This document shows, piece by piece, positions 44,150 to 54,340 of a stretch of DNA of 64,000 nucleotides. The first letter of the stretch is position 1. The number at the start of each line of letters is the position of its first letter. The position numbers and the translations under genes are program-made. The notes under the pieces are model-generated. The model did not search any database, was not told the DNA's origin, and saw nothing but the letters and a program-made list of their open reading frames with translations. The DNA is from Globodera rostochiensis (taxonomy: Eukaryota > Nematoda > Chromadorea > Rhabditida > Heteroderidae), in assembly GCA_018350325.1 (NCBI GenBank), contig JAEVLN010000011.1, positions 1,546,449 through 1,610,448 of the forward strand. Direction: 5' to 3'.

Positions 44150-46242
44150 ATGATATTTTGTGCCACGATCCTTATTTTACTTTTGGCCAATGCTCAGTAT
44201 GTGGAGCCGGCAGAAACCGCTGACGAAAATGTTAATGGCACGTTTTCTTAAGGCTTTTTGAGAGTTACATTCCAATTTTTTCTAAATTTCTATTTTTGGT
44301 AATTTGTAATAATTCTATTTTATTTAATGTATTAATTTAAGATTTGGCGGCCGATGCCGAAGTGAAAGAATTGCGTTTGAAGGTTGAGCAAATGGCGCGG
44401 GAAATGGGGCAGCTGAATTCTCAGCTTGAGACGAAGAATCTGTTACTCGAGAATGCGAATAATGTGCTGTTTTTAGAGGATTTTTAAATTAATTTAAACA
44501 TTTAATTATAATTTGACTGGATTTAAAGGGAAAGACGGCGCCCGAGGCCAATGCCACGTCCATCGATAGCGCTTGCCAAAAAAAGGAACATGCAGCGGGG
44601 TGAATGAATGTGTTGATTAAAAGTTCCCTTCGGGGGGGGGGAAGTCGGGGTTTGTCGAGTACGGCATGCTTCGGGGGGGGGGGGAAGTCGGGGTTTGTCG
44701 AGTACGGCATGCTTCGGGGGGGGGGGGGTAGTCGGCGTTTGTCGAGTACGGCATGCTTCGGGGGGGGGGAAGTCGGCGTTTGTCGAGTACGGCATGCTTC
44801 GGGGGGGGGGGGAAGTCGGCGTTTGTTGCCGAGTACGGCATGCTTCGGGGGAGGGGAAGTCGGCGTTTGTCGAGTACGGCATGCTTCGGGGGGGGGGGAA
44901 GTCGGCGTTTGTCGAGTACGGCATGCTTCGGGTGGGGTAGTCGGGGTTTGTCGAGTACGGCATGCTTCGGGGGGGGGGGAGGGTAGTCGGGGTTTGCCGA
45001 GTACGGCATGCTTCGGGGGGGGGGGAAGTCGGCGTTTGTCAAGTACGGCATGCTTCGGGGGGGAGGGGGAGGGTAGTCGGGGTTTGCCGAGTACGGCATG
45101 CTTCGGGGGTGGGGGAAGTCGGCGTTTGTCGAGTACGGCATGCTTCGGGGAGGGGGAAGTCGGGGTTTGTCGAGTACGTGTCGAGGTTCGACTGCAAGCC
45201 ATAAAGGGCGTCATGCTTTTGGGGACGGCCGAGTTAATGAAGCTCGGGGTTGGGGTCGAACCCGTACATTTTACAGTAATGACTTTTGTATGATATTTTA
45301 ATAATTTGGTCCTTCTTTCCCACCCTCAAGATTGATTATGATAATTGTCTACGGAACGGTTTTGTTTGGCGCGTTCAATTTGATTGTGCAGCACATCAAC
45401 GTTTGCTTTCCACCAAAGCAAAACGAAAACTGGAACACTGTCTTTGTGATGATACGGTACACCACCATTGTGTACAATTGCTTTGTCGCCACAATGTCTC
45501 TTTATGCATTTACAGACGAACGGTATGTTTTTGTGTCAATGTTAAATTTTATCGGTACTTTTCGTTAGGCTTCTCCTGCAAAAAAAAAGCTTCAAACTCC
45601 GGATCTTCAAAAGCTTCAAACTCCGGATCTTCACCTAACCCTGGGGGTCGAACCCCGGACCTTACCTTCACCCAACCCCTGTGGGTCGAACCCCGGATCT
45701 TCACCCAACCCAGGGGATCCAACCGGGACCTTCACCCAAACCCTGGGGATCAAACCCCGGTCCTTACCTTCCTTCACCCAAACCCTAGGGATCAAACCCC
45801 GGACCTTACCTTCACCCAACCCGGACCTTACCTTCACCCAACCCCTGGGGGTCGAACCCCGGATCTTCACCCAAACCCTGGGGATCAAACCCGGGATCTT
45901 CAACCAAATTTAAAATGTTTTTGGCTTTCCCACAGCTTCTCAATCACCACCATCGTTGTCGCAACGTCTTTGTTCTTCGTCGGCTTCTGTGTGATCGCTT
46001 GGACTTTTTACGCTGTCTGCGACTGGAAGTATGAGTTCGGTCTGAAGCAGCAGCTCAAACAGATTTACAGAAACTTTCGCTATCTTGCCGTTATATACTT
46101 TGGCATTTTCGGCTCTTTGTACCGTTTTGTTGGCATTGACACCCTTTTGGCACCATTTATCGCCATTGTTTCCACCCTTCTTTATGCTTTGTTCTATTAT
46201 TGTATTGCTAAGAAATCCATCCGAAAAGAATATTCGAAGTAA
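44150..46242 (+). CDS. Multi-pass membrane protein of unknown family, paralogue A
   Basis: Start MIFCATILILLLANAQYVEP gives a signal peptide. It is followed by AETADENV and, in exon 2 (about 44342-44460), by a helical heptad-type stretch AADAEVKELRLKVEQMAREM. After a minisatellite-filled intron, an exon at about 45325-45525 encodes TM1 (IMIIVYGTVLFGAFNLIVQHI) and TM2 (TTIVYNCFVATMSLYAFT). After a second minisatellite, the last exon (about 45936-46242) encodes TM3 (TIVVATSLFFVGFCVIAW) and TM4-type hydrophobic segments (YLAVIYFGIFGSLYRFVGID, then LLAPFIAIVSTLLYALFYY), ending RKEYSK. A possible extra exon at about 44530-44607 (KTAPEANATSIDSACQKKEH) would stop the frame, so the exon 2/3 structure is unsure. 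The family is not recognised. Confidence 0.7.
44617..45165 (+). repeat. Minisatellite in intron of gene A
   Basis: About 13 units of roughly 40-44 bp: GTTTGTCGAGTACGGCATGC, then TTCGGGG and a variable poly-G run, then AAGTCGG or TAGTCGG. Open frames of more than 200 codons in both directions arise from the unit and are not taken as genes. Confidence 0.93.
45586..45905 (+). repeat. Minisatellite with B-box-like unit in intron of gene A
   Basis: Degenerate units of about 35-45 bp (CCTTACCTTCACCCAAACCC, then TGGGGATCAAACCCCGGA). In reverse complement each unit contains GGGGTTCGACCCC or GGGGTTTGATCCCC, which resembles a tRNA T-arm. The same array occupies the homologous intron of gene B (51540-51895). 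Confidence 0.9.
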
Positions 46243-46740
46243 GTTCGCCGCCATTCATCAGTGATCAATCATTGTCAAATTCGACCCTTTGGGCATTCAT
46301 CCAATTTCCGATTAATTGTTTCTGATTTAAAAGTTATAACAATTTATCCCATTTAAATTTCAAATCTTGGCACATTCCCAACGCTTTCAATTAATTTAGC
46401 TTTTTGTCGAAATGTTTAATGCATCATTTAATCATTGGATTATTTCTCCTTAATTGTTTAAGTCAATAAAAACCTTCTTTTCTTGTGAGTTATTTTATAA
46501 AAAGCGTTTCTCTTTAAAACAACAAAATATTTTTTAACAAAAAAGTAGCAAAATTAAAAGCGCAAGGCATTTCGGTTGAACACGTTGAAACCCAAAAATA
46601 GTCAAGCCTCAAAACACTTTTTTGCCTGAGGCTAACGACTCGACGACCAGCACTGTGGGGACGGGCCCGGGGGGGGGTCCTTTGAAATCAAAACGCCAAC
46701 GACAGAAAAATTGAATTTCTTGCGCTGTAACAGCCGATTT

Positions 46741-47426
46741 GGCTACCGGTCCGAGTGCCGAATGGTCCGAGTACCGAATAGTGCAAATACAGTCCGAGTG
46801 CCGAACGTCCCAGTGCCGAAAAGTCTGAGTGCCGAATAGAACAAATTTAAGCCGAAGGTTGAATTCCTATGGTAAAGAGCGTACTAAAACTTTTTACAAC
46901 ACCGATAAGCTTTTATCAATCATAAAAATGAACGAAATAATTTGTTGATAAATTTAGAGATCGCAAAAAAAATTTGATTGTTCGGCTTCGGTGACCAGTT
47001 CATCAGCCGGAACATTTGGCTCCGTCCTTGCCCGCTTATTAAAATCGGCCAAACGTTGTTCGACGTCGGTCTCCCTTCTTTTTGTTGAACATGAACCGGA
47101 AACCTAAAAATAAAAATAAAATAAATAGAAAGAACTAAATAAGAAATCTGAAAGCTGGCCAATTTGACTTTTTACACTCAAAAAATGACAAAAAAAAATG
47201 ATTAAATGAAGCACATAATTTGATAAATTTAGAATTCGACACTCGGTCGGTATTTGTTCTATTCGACACTCAGAATTTCGACACTCGGACATTTTTTGTT
47301 CTATTCGGTACTCGGATATTTTTTGCACTATTCGGCACTCAGACTTTTCGGCACTGGGACGTTCGGCACTCAGATATTTTTTATTCTATTCGGTACTCGG
47401 ACCATTCGGCACTCGGATCCGAAGCG
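46741..47426. mobile_element. Foldback-type element with CCGAGTGCCGAA arrays as inverted arms (686 bp)
   Basis: Perfect 8-bp duplication GCCGATTT at 46733-46740 and 47427-47434. Both arms carry iterated GTCCGAGTGCCGAA and GAGTACCGAATAG units in inverted orientation (left about 46741-46850, right about 47235-47426). The two outer ends share TCCGAGTGCCGAATGGTCCG and continue with GAGTACCGAATAG. The core is AT-rich and non-coding. Confidence 0.9.
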
Positions 47427-49370
47427 GCCGATTTACCCCCTGGTCAAAATGCCAAAATATGCAAAAAATATGCTTTTTAAACTTGACCAAAAAACTCAAA
47501 CCAACGCAAAAGGCTATTTTTAAGCCGTATTCTTCAAAGCATATGAGAAAACAAAATACCTATGCAAAATGCATATAATCCGTTCCCTACCTACCGATAT
47601 TTACTCCCGGTTCCGTTTTTTTGGCGCTTTGTTTTAAACAAATTTTTTGCGTAACAAGAGATTTAATTAAATTTCCAAAAAAATAACAGCATCTTCCTAC
47701 GTAAGATGATGTATCATAATCTCATATAAAAGTCAGAATTATGATCCCCAAAACGCCATCCCGTCTGTCGTGGAGGTGCTGTGCAAAGGCAGTTTGTGTG
47801 GCCATGAAGTGCACGTCACCTGCGAATCATGGGTTCCGGGGAATTGAGTAGTAAATTCGGACGGTACACCAACGTCGCTTCGTCAACTGAGCTCACCGCC
47901 GGGATTAGCACCAACGAGGACATCGAAAATGTGTTCAGTGACATGTTGTCTAATCATAATTTAGGCTTCAAAAACTGCAAAAGATGGACGAGCGCATTGA
48001 TTAAATGCCTCTGAAAAAAAGCAATGAAAAATGGCATTAGGAATTTAGTGAATGACTCGATTTGCATTTTTAGGCCTATTTAAATGGAGTTAAATCTTTG
48101 GTTTTAGCCGGTTTTTACTGTCTTTTTCGGGATTCAATAAAATTATAATTTTTTACACTGTTAGCCGAACCCCCACCTTGACCAGCATATTAAATTATTT
48201 GGGTTATTTTCTATTCTTTTTTCAGATCAGACTGCATATTTATTGCATTTTTTGTTACAGAATTTTGAGTCAAAAAAGTACAATTATTGAATTATATTTG
48301 AATGGGTTAGTTTGTTGTTCTTTGGACTTTCTTCGTTTGAGATAGGGCATGATGTGCCAAATGTACCTATCGGTCGTCCTGCCCCCCCCCCCCCCCGCCA
48401 ATCGGCCGCTATTTTCTGGGTCGGCATTTTGCCCCCAACATATTCAAATGAATGCAAAAGTGCCCTCGGCTTAATGATCTCATCTTTTTTTTGTGTACAA
48501 ATGTCAGAAAAGATTAATTTGTAAGGGTCATTAGCCGCAGCAGCAGCGTAAGATTCGTCACATAAAAAGTGGCGGAACATTTGCCAATTTCTTCATTAAT
48601 TTATGAATAATTAATCTGAATAACATAAATGCTTACTCCATAAGTAATTGATTGACCTATGTACCTAATAAAGTGTTCCAAATTGTTTAAATCTCCGATT
48701 TGTCGTGTTTTTCCCTTTTTATTGCATTTTTTAAGCAATTTTTACCCAAATTTGCCTTTTTGTTTTAAATTAAACAAATTATGAAATATGCTCTAATTAT
48801 ATTTAATATGTATCAGATCAGATAATTAAATCTAATCACTCAAACATTGCATTTCTGCGGTTGTTTTTAACAATTCCATTAAGGACCGTTGCACCGAAGG
48901 GATACTTGGAGTCATGTTGTACAGCCGACACTGCCATCCGTCCTGTGACATGGAAAAGATTATTCCGGAGAATCCGACCAATGAGTCGCTAAAAATTTTT
49001 CGGCATTTGGTGGACAGGACAAATGCAAGGCGAGTTTTGAAGCGTTTTTTCCCTAAAAATTTGTGTGGTTCCATTCGTCGAGAATGGAATAAACGGTTCC
49101 CGAGTCCGGTCTAACAATTGGTCTTAACCAATTAACGAAGGCTTTCCTTGTTAAGGTATGTGGCTGCGATTGGAATGTGCACATGCACTTCCGCTTCGAC
49201 CAAGTGATTCATGAAAAAGATTTTTATAGAAAAGGAATTAAAATTGGTTTTAAATGATTTAGTACTATAATACAGATTTAATATAAATGAATTGAGTTAT
49301 AATAAGTCTTAGCTCGAACATTGGCAAATAAACATTGCCTTTTATCTATCATATGCATGCCCAGGCGTGC
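47427..49370. other. Intergenic with repeats and weak ORFs
   Basis: 47448-47560 is the second copy of the array-flanking repeat. At about 47738-47772 AGAATTATGATCCCCAAAAC, then GCCATCCCGT, recurs at about 49387-49417. Open frames at 47829-48014 (+, MGSGELSSKFGRYTNVAS), 48284-48580 (-, FSDICTQKKDEIIKPRALL) and 48832-49074 (-, IFSMSQDGWQCRLYNMTP) have no visible partners or splice context I can confirm. They may be remnants. Confidence 0.35.
47448..47560 (+). repeat. Array-flanking repeat, copy 2
   Basis: Matches 27103-27210: ATGCCAAAATATGCAA, AAAGGCTATTTTTAAGCCGT, then ATTCTTCAAAGCATATGAGA. It lies directly downstream of the foldback element. Confidence 0.8.
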
Positions 49371-50864
49371 TCACGGGATACGAACAGAATTATGATCCCC
49401 AAAATGCCATCCCGTCACGTCCTTAAAAAATACACTCGCAAAGATGGCACTTTGGCAGCAAAGCCGGTGTTTATAATTTGATCACCCCTCGGACAAAAAA
49501 ATGCCATTTTTGGGCTTCAAAACGACGTGTTCAATTGCAAATGCCTAGGCCTTTAATTTTGCTACTTTTTGTTAAAAGAAATTTGGTTTTGAATAAAAGA
49601 ATTTTGTTGTTTTAAAAAAACTCTGACTATTGGGGGGGGGGGGACACCATCCGATGTGTTCATGTCATTTGTTTGCTCCCGACGGAACTCGTCGTCCACC
49701 CGTACATTTCAATAATTTATTAATTTGGAAATGTTTTCCATTTTATGCATTCCGGTCCCCCCCCCCCACCGCATTTTTTTGGAGACGGGGGACCCTCACG
49801 AGCAAATTCTCTCTGTCCCGAGACCGTTCTGCTGGGGAGAGTCCGGCCCCCAATTGGACCCCCCCCCCCATTTTACCCCCTATTGTATTTTTTTATTCAT
49901 TAATTGGCCGAGGTTGACGGACGGAAGGACGCCTTATCGGAACGATTGGATAACAAAAAATGTCCTTCCCTCGGATGAGCAAATTTAATTTGAAGAATTT
50001 GCACTAAAATAAATATGAAAATCATTCAATCCTAATCAAAATACCATACTCTTAGAGTTGAGCGGGACCGGCGGTCTGTTTCAATTGTCACTTTTAACTT
50101 TAAAGATTTTTAATATAACTTTTAAATAGTTAAAGTTTGCGTTTCTATTCCACTTTAAATTGTTAAAAGTTCAAAGGTAAAGAAAACTTTCAAAGTAAAG
50201 AGTGACTGTGTTTCAATTGTTACCTTTAATTCACATTTATTTTAAAAGTTTCTTTTAACTTTGAACTTTTACCATTAACTTTTAATAAATTGCTTCAAAG
50301 TAAAAAAGGCCCTAAATCAATAAATTAAATTTTATAACTCGAGATTGGCTAAACAGAAAAATAGGAAATTTTAGTCAATTAAAGACTTTCTGAATCAAAT
50401 TTATTTTTTTCATAATTTTTTACTCATTACTTTTTCAGCAAAAATAAAAACTAGCTAAAAGTAGTCGTTTAATCCGTAATTTTTAAAATTTGAACCGCTT
50501 TAATTCGACGAATTCGTAATCAATGCATTAAATAACATATTTTCAGACAATTTTAGAATAAAAAAGCTTCCCATAAATTTTGACCAAACGAGTGCCCTCT
50601 ATGGTTTTGTGAACTTTGGGGAAACTTGTGTTTTAATTGATTAAAAGTTGCCATTAAAAATAACTTTGAACTTTTAACCTCAAAAGTTAAAGTGAGAATT
50701 AAAACAGGCCGCGGGCAGGAAACTCCGATTTCGGTTTTGGCCAATTCCGGTCCCCGCGATGGGTAAAAATTTGAAAAGGATATGAAGCATGTAACAAATG
50801 TCTTTGGTCTGTTTTAAATTTACAAAAATCAAATAATGGATTTTAGATCAGCAAAACGATCGTT
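49371..50864. other. Upstream region of membrane-protein gene B
   Basis: 49630-49990 is paralogous to the region upstream of gene A (poly-C, GACCCTCACGAGCAAATTCT, CTGTCCCGAGACCGTT). It is followed by an inverted-repeat element (50071-50712) and about 150 bp before the start codon. No other gene seen. Confidence 0.55.
50071..50712. mobile_element. Inverted-repeat element upstream of gene B
   Basis: The left end GCGGTCTGTTTCAATTGTCA (then CTTTTAACTTT) pairs with the reverse complement of the right end (GCGGCCTGTTTTAATTCTCA). The interior repeats TTAAAGTTAAAAG-type sequences. About 640 bp, AT-rich, non-coding. No obvious target-site duplication. Confidence 0.65.
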
Positions 50865-52245
50865 ATGGCACCTAATTGGGTCACAACACTCCTTATTTTT
50901 GTTTTGATCAATGCTCAGCATGTAACGCCTGCAGAAACCGCTGACGAAAATGGTAATGGCACGTTTTTTGAAGGCTTTTTGAGAGTTAAATTGCAAATTT
51001 TCTAAAACTTTCGAAATGAATTTAATAATTGTGCGAATAAAAAGACAAATTTTTTGAATTTTCTAATTTGCCATTTAAATAATAAGTTTTTGTTAATTAA
51101 GTTAATATAATGTATTAAGTAATTTTAGAATTGACGGCCGATGCCGAAGTGAAAGAATTGCTCTCGAAGATTGAGCAAATGGCTGGAGAAATGGCCACGC
51201 CAATCCCACCCTCAAGATTGATTATGCTAATTGCCCTCGGATTGGTTGGGTTTGGCGTGTTCAATTTGCTTGTGCAGCACATTAACGTTGTCTTCCCGCG
51301 AAAGCAAAACGAAAAGCGGAATACGGTATTTGTCGCGTTACGGTATTCGTCCATTGTGCAAAATTGCTATGTCGCCACTTTGTCTCTTTACGCTTTTACA
51401 AACCAGAGGTATGTTTTTTGTTGTCAGTTGAATTTTTATCATTTAAAATAAAACATTTTGGGTATTTTAGGCACATAACAAATATGACTGGCTCCGATTT
51501 TCATCATTTACTCCATAATCTATTATTAAACGAAATCCTCACCCGATGGGATCGGACCCACGACTTTTACCCAAACCCTGAGGATAAAACCCCGGACCTT
51601 ACCTTCACCTAATCCCTAGGGATAAAACCCCGGACCTTACCTTCACCCAACCCCTGGGGTCGAACCCCGAATCTTTACCTAAACCCTAGGGATCAAACCC
51701 CGGACCTTACCTTCACCTAAACCCTGTGGGTCGAACCCCGGATCTTCACCCAACCCAGGGGATCCAACCCGGGACCTTCACCCAAACCCGGGGGATCAAC
51801 CCCGGACCTTAACTTCACCCAACCCCTGGGGATCAAACCCCCGGACCTTACCTTCACCCAACCCCTGGGGAATCGAACCCCGGACGTTCACCCAAAATTA
51901 AAATGTTTTTGCCTTTCCCACAGCTTCTCAATCACCACTATCGTTGTCGCAACATTTTTGTGCTTCGTCGGCGTGTGCCTGATCGCTTACGCTTTTTACA
52001 GTCGCTGCAAATGGTGGAGAAAGTTCGGCCTGAAGCAGCAGCTCAAACAAATTAACAGAAACTTTCGCCACATTCTCGTTGTGTACTTTGGCATTTTCGG
52101 CGTTTTGTACCGTTTTGTTGGCATTGACACCCTTTTGGCACCGTTTATTGCCGTTGTTTCGTCGCTTCTTTATGCTTTGTATTATTATTTTATTGCTAGG
52201 CACTCCATTGAGGGAGAATATTCGAAGGCCGCCATGCATCAGTGA
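50865..52245 (+). CDS. Multi-pass membrane protein of unknown family, paralogue B
   Basis: Exon 1 (from 50865) encodes a signal peptide, MAPNWVTTLLIFVLINAQHV, and ends ETADENG. Exon 2 (about 51130-51408) encodes LTADAEVKELLSKIEQMAGE, then PIPPSRLIMLIALGLVGFGV (TM1), a basic loop (FPRKQNEKRNTVF) and TM2 (SSIVQNCYVATLSLYAFT). After a minisatellite intron, exon 3 (about 51933-52245) encodes TM3 (TTIVVATFLCFVGVCLIAYA), a basic linker (KFGLKQQLKQINRNFR) and TM4 and following (VVYFGIFGVLYRFVGIDTLL, then FIAVVSSLLYALYYYFI), ending EYSKAAMHQ. Gene B lacks the extra coiled-coil extension seen in A. Both copies sit in one tandem duplication of about 6.7 kb. Likely a four-helix membrane protein; role unknown. 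Confidence 0.8.
51540..51895 (+). repeat. Minisatellite with B-box-like unit in intron of gene B
   Basis: Units such as ACCTTACCTTCACCCAACCC, then CTGGGGTCGAACCCCGGA, about nine copies. Homologous in position and sequence to 45586-45905 in gene A, so it predates the duplication or was converted between copies. Confidence 0.9.
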
Positions 52246-52384
52246 TCAATCATTGCATTCAAATTCAATTTTCATATTAATTGTTTCTGATTCAAAAGTT
52301 ATAATCAATTTATCCCATTTAAATTTCATATCTTGGCACATTTCCAACGCATTTTCAATTAATTCAGCTTTTGTCGAAATTTTT

Positions 52385-52520
52385 TTGATGATGAATAATT
52401 TGGCTTATGGCGGAACATCGGAATTTGTGGGACAAAAAGTGTTGTGAATTAACATTTTGAACGATCCGTCCCCAACTCCGCCGATGGTCGTCGACGGCTC
52501 GGCCGGCGGTGCTCTGACAT
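52385..52520 (-). repeat. Inverted flank of membrane-gene region, right copy
   Basis: Reverse complement of 43221-43345 (AACTCCGCCGATGGTCGTCG, GGCTCGGCCGGCGGTGC). It lies 140 bp downstream of gene B. Confidence 0.85.
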
Positions 52521-52566
52521 TTAATCAGTGATCAGCGAAATTCTTTATCGGTCCAGGCTTTATGTA

Positions 52567-52905
52567 TCGTAATTAAAAAAACAAGGAATTTAAAGAACAA
52601 AACAAAATTATTCAATTAGAAAAAACAAAATAAAAGAATTCAATTGTTTCGTTTTTCATTTCAATGGATTTTCAATTGGGCCAAAAAACGTTTTAACAGC
52701 AATGTGCGAACTCCGAAACGCGACAAAGGGGTCATTCCCCGACAGTCCCCCCCCCCCCAACAACCCCCGACTTCTTCCCCGACACTTCTATCCCCGTCCC
52801 CGACTAATTGTTCACCCCGACCTTAATCCCCGTACTTTTAAATCCGGGGGATTAAGCAAATGTAGGAATTTTGATTCAAATCGAAAGAATCGGTTGAGCT
52901 AATTT
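52567..52905 (+). repeat. Dispersed repeat, copy 2
   Basis: Second copy of the repeat at 15170-15495, same orientation, with AGCAATGTGCGAACTCCGAA, the CCCCGACACTTCTATCCCCG stretch and GGGGGATTAAGCAAATGT. Confidence 0.75.
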
Positions 52906-53819
52906 TGATCCCTCCCCCCATTGTTTTGGTTATTTTGCTGATCGGAGTCAATTCGTTCGGTCAATTGTGGAGGAGATAAAAATAAAAGGATTTGCAGGGA
53001 GAGGGCCCAACAGTCCTCGGGAGCGGCATAATAATTATTTAAAAAATTCCTATTATTGTACTGTTAACTTCCCAGACTTTTAAATATCCAAAAATTGTCG
53101 AAGAATGTCCCCCCCCCTTCCGCCGACGATTGAGGCTCAGCCGGTTCCCACAGCAAATAGTAGGAATGTTCGAGACTTGAAATTTACCGAGACTCGAGAC
53201 CGAGACCCAAAAAAACCGAGAACCCCGTTTTTCGCCTCGAGAATCAGACCGAGACTCTCCAGCATCCCTAGCAAATACAAAGCCTGTCGTCGGAAGAGTC
53301 CGAAATACGAGCAACTGATCACCGGACGTTTTTCCCTTGGCCCTTAAGAATTATATCTATTCTCATTAATTAAAAAGCCAATTAAAAGCATTTTTTAAAT
53401 AGTTTTTTGAATACGACTTCCAATTTTTAGCTCAGTTGGCTGTTTGTTGCTTATCATCTTCACAAAAGAAAAGGCAATGCATTTACGCATATTTTCGGCT
53501 TTTGGGTCGAAAGTTTTATTATTTGATCACCATGTCAGCGTTCTTTCGACGAAAAAAGCTTTTGTGTCAATGACATTCACTTTTATTTTTATGTCTCCGG
53601 CATCCAATCCTACCTAAACTCCCCCCCCCCCCCCCCCCGTTTACACTTCCACTGGGTGATCCACAAATAAGCAAATCATTCGTATTCGTTCATTTTTTCC
53701 ACAAATGAGTGTGTATGTAGGAATATGTAAGGGCCTTTTTGCTTTCATTCACAAGCCTTTTCTTTTCACTTTATCGTTTTTCCGTTGTATTCTCCAAAAG
53801 CATTTTTAATTCATTTATT
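52906..53819. other. Intergenic with a minimal hAT-like element
   Basis: Contains the 110-bp element at 53161-53270 and a poly-C run near 53625. No convincing gene. Small open frames around 53105-53347 are interrupted by the element. Confidence 0.45.
53161..53270. mobile_element. Minimal hAT-like element (110 bp)
   Basis: Flanked by GCAAATAG (53153-53160) and GCAAATAC (53271-53278), 7 of 8 matching. Ends are TAGGAATGTTCGAGA and, on the other strand, TAGGGATGCTGGAGA. The interior is almost only GAGACCGAGACCC-type units like those of the element at 29759-30750. Confidence 0.75.
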
Positions 53820-54340
53820 ATGGGTGATGATTATTGGCATTACATGCAAGATCAGTGGGAGGAAGGCTTTAAACGCCGGTGAGAAATTACGTGTAAACAG
53901 CCAGCCGGATGGATTCCTTCGGATATATGCCAAATTAGCCGGTCTCGGCTGACCGAGAATTCTTTTTTTGTGGTTCAGTCCGTAACCGTTATGATTAGGG
54001 AAAGGGGTTTTAGGTGTTAAAAAAGTCCAAAATATGTGCTAAAAATTGCAAAATAGGTACTAATCCCTCCCCACCCCCTCACAGAATTGGGCTTGAAGGG
54101 GATGCAAGTGAAATACAGCGCAAAGTGGAGGACTATGTGGACGAATTGCGCAAATTGCATGATGACAGAGAGCGTGAGGGATTCGAGCGCAAAATGCAAC
54201 TTGCCTATCGAATGCTGGATCCTAGAGACGCTGATGCTGAAGTCAAAATGTATCGGGAGGCACAAAAACTGATTGAAGAACGAAAGCGCGGAAATGAAAT
54301 ATTCGTTTTCTTCCTTCAGGCTGCGTGGACTGCGTTGTGA
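53820..54340 (+). CDS. Small charged helical protein, unknown
   Basis: Two exons. 53820-53878 encodes MGDDYWHYMQDQWEEGFKR. 54085-54340 continues RIGLEGDASEIQRKVEDYVD with a GT-AG junction in phase. The protein is about 104 residues and rich in Glu, Arg and Lys (RKLHDDREREGFERKMQLAY, AEVKMYREAQKLIEERKRGN), so a long amphipathic helix or coiled coil is likely. It ends with a short hydrophobic patch, IFVFFLQAAWTAL. No signal peptide and no recognised domain. The clean splice and uniform helical character support a real gene. It might be truncated relative to a longer homologue. Confidence 0.6.

Noticed and set aside
44489..45293. Pro/Arg-rich and Gly-rich frames over the 44.6-kb minisatellite
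   Set aside because: They depend on variable poly-G lengths and exist in both orientations. The array lies in an intron of gene A.
45631..45903. Frame with repeated GLIPRVWVK-type segments
   Set aside because: It is a translation of the intronic B-box-like minisatellite.
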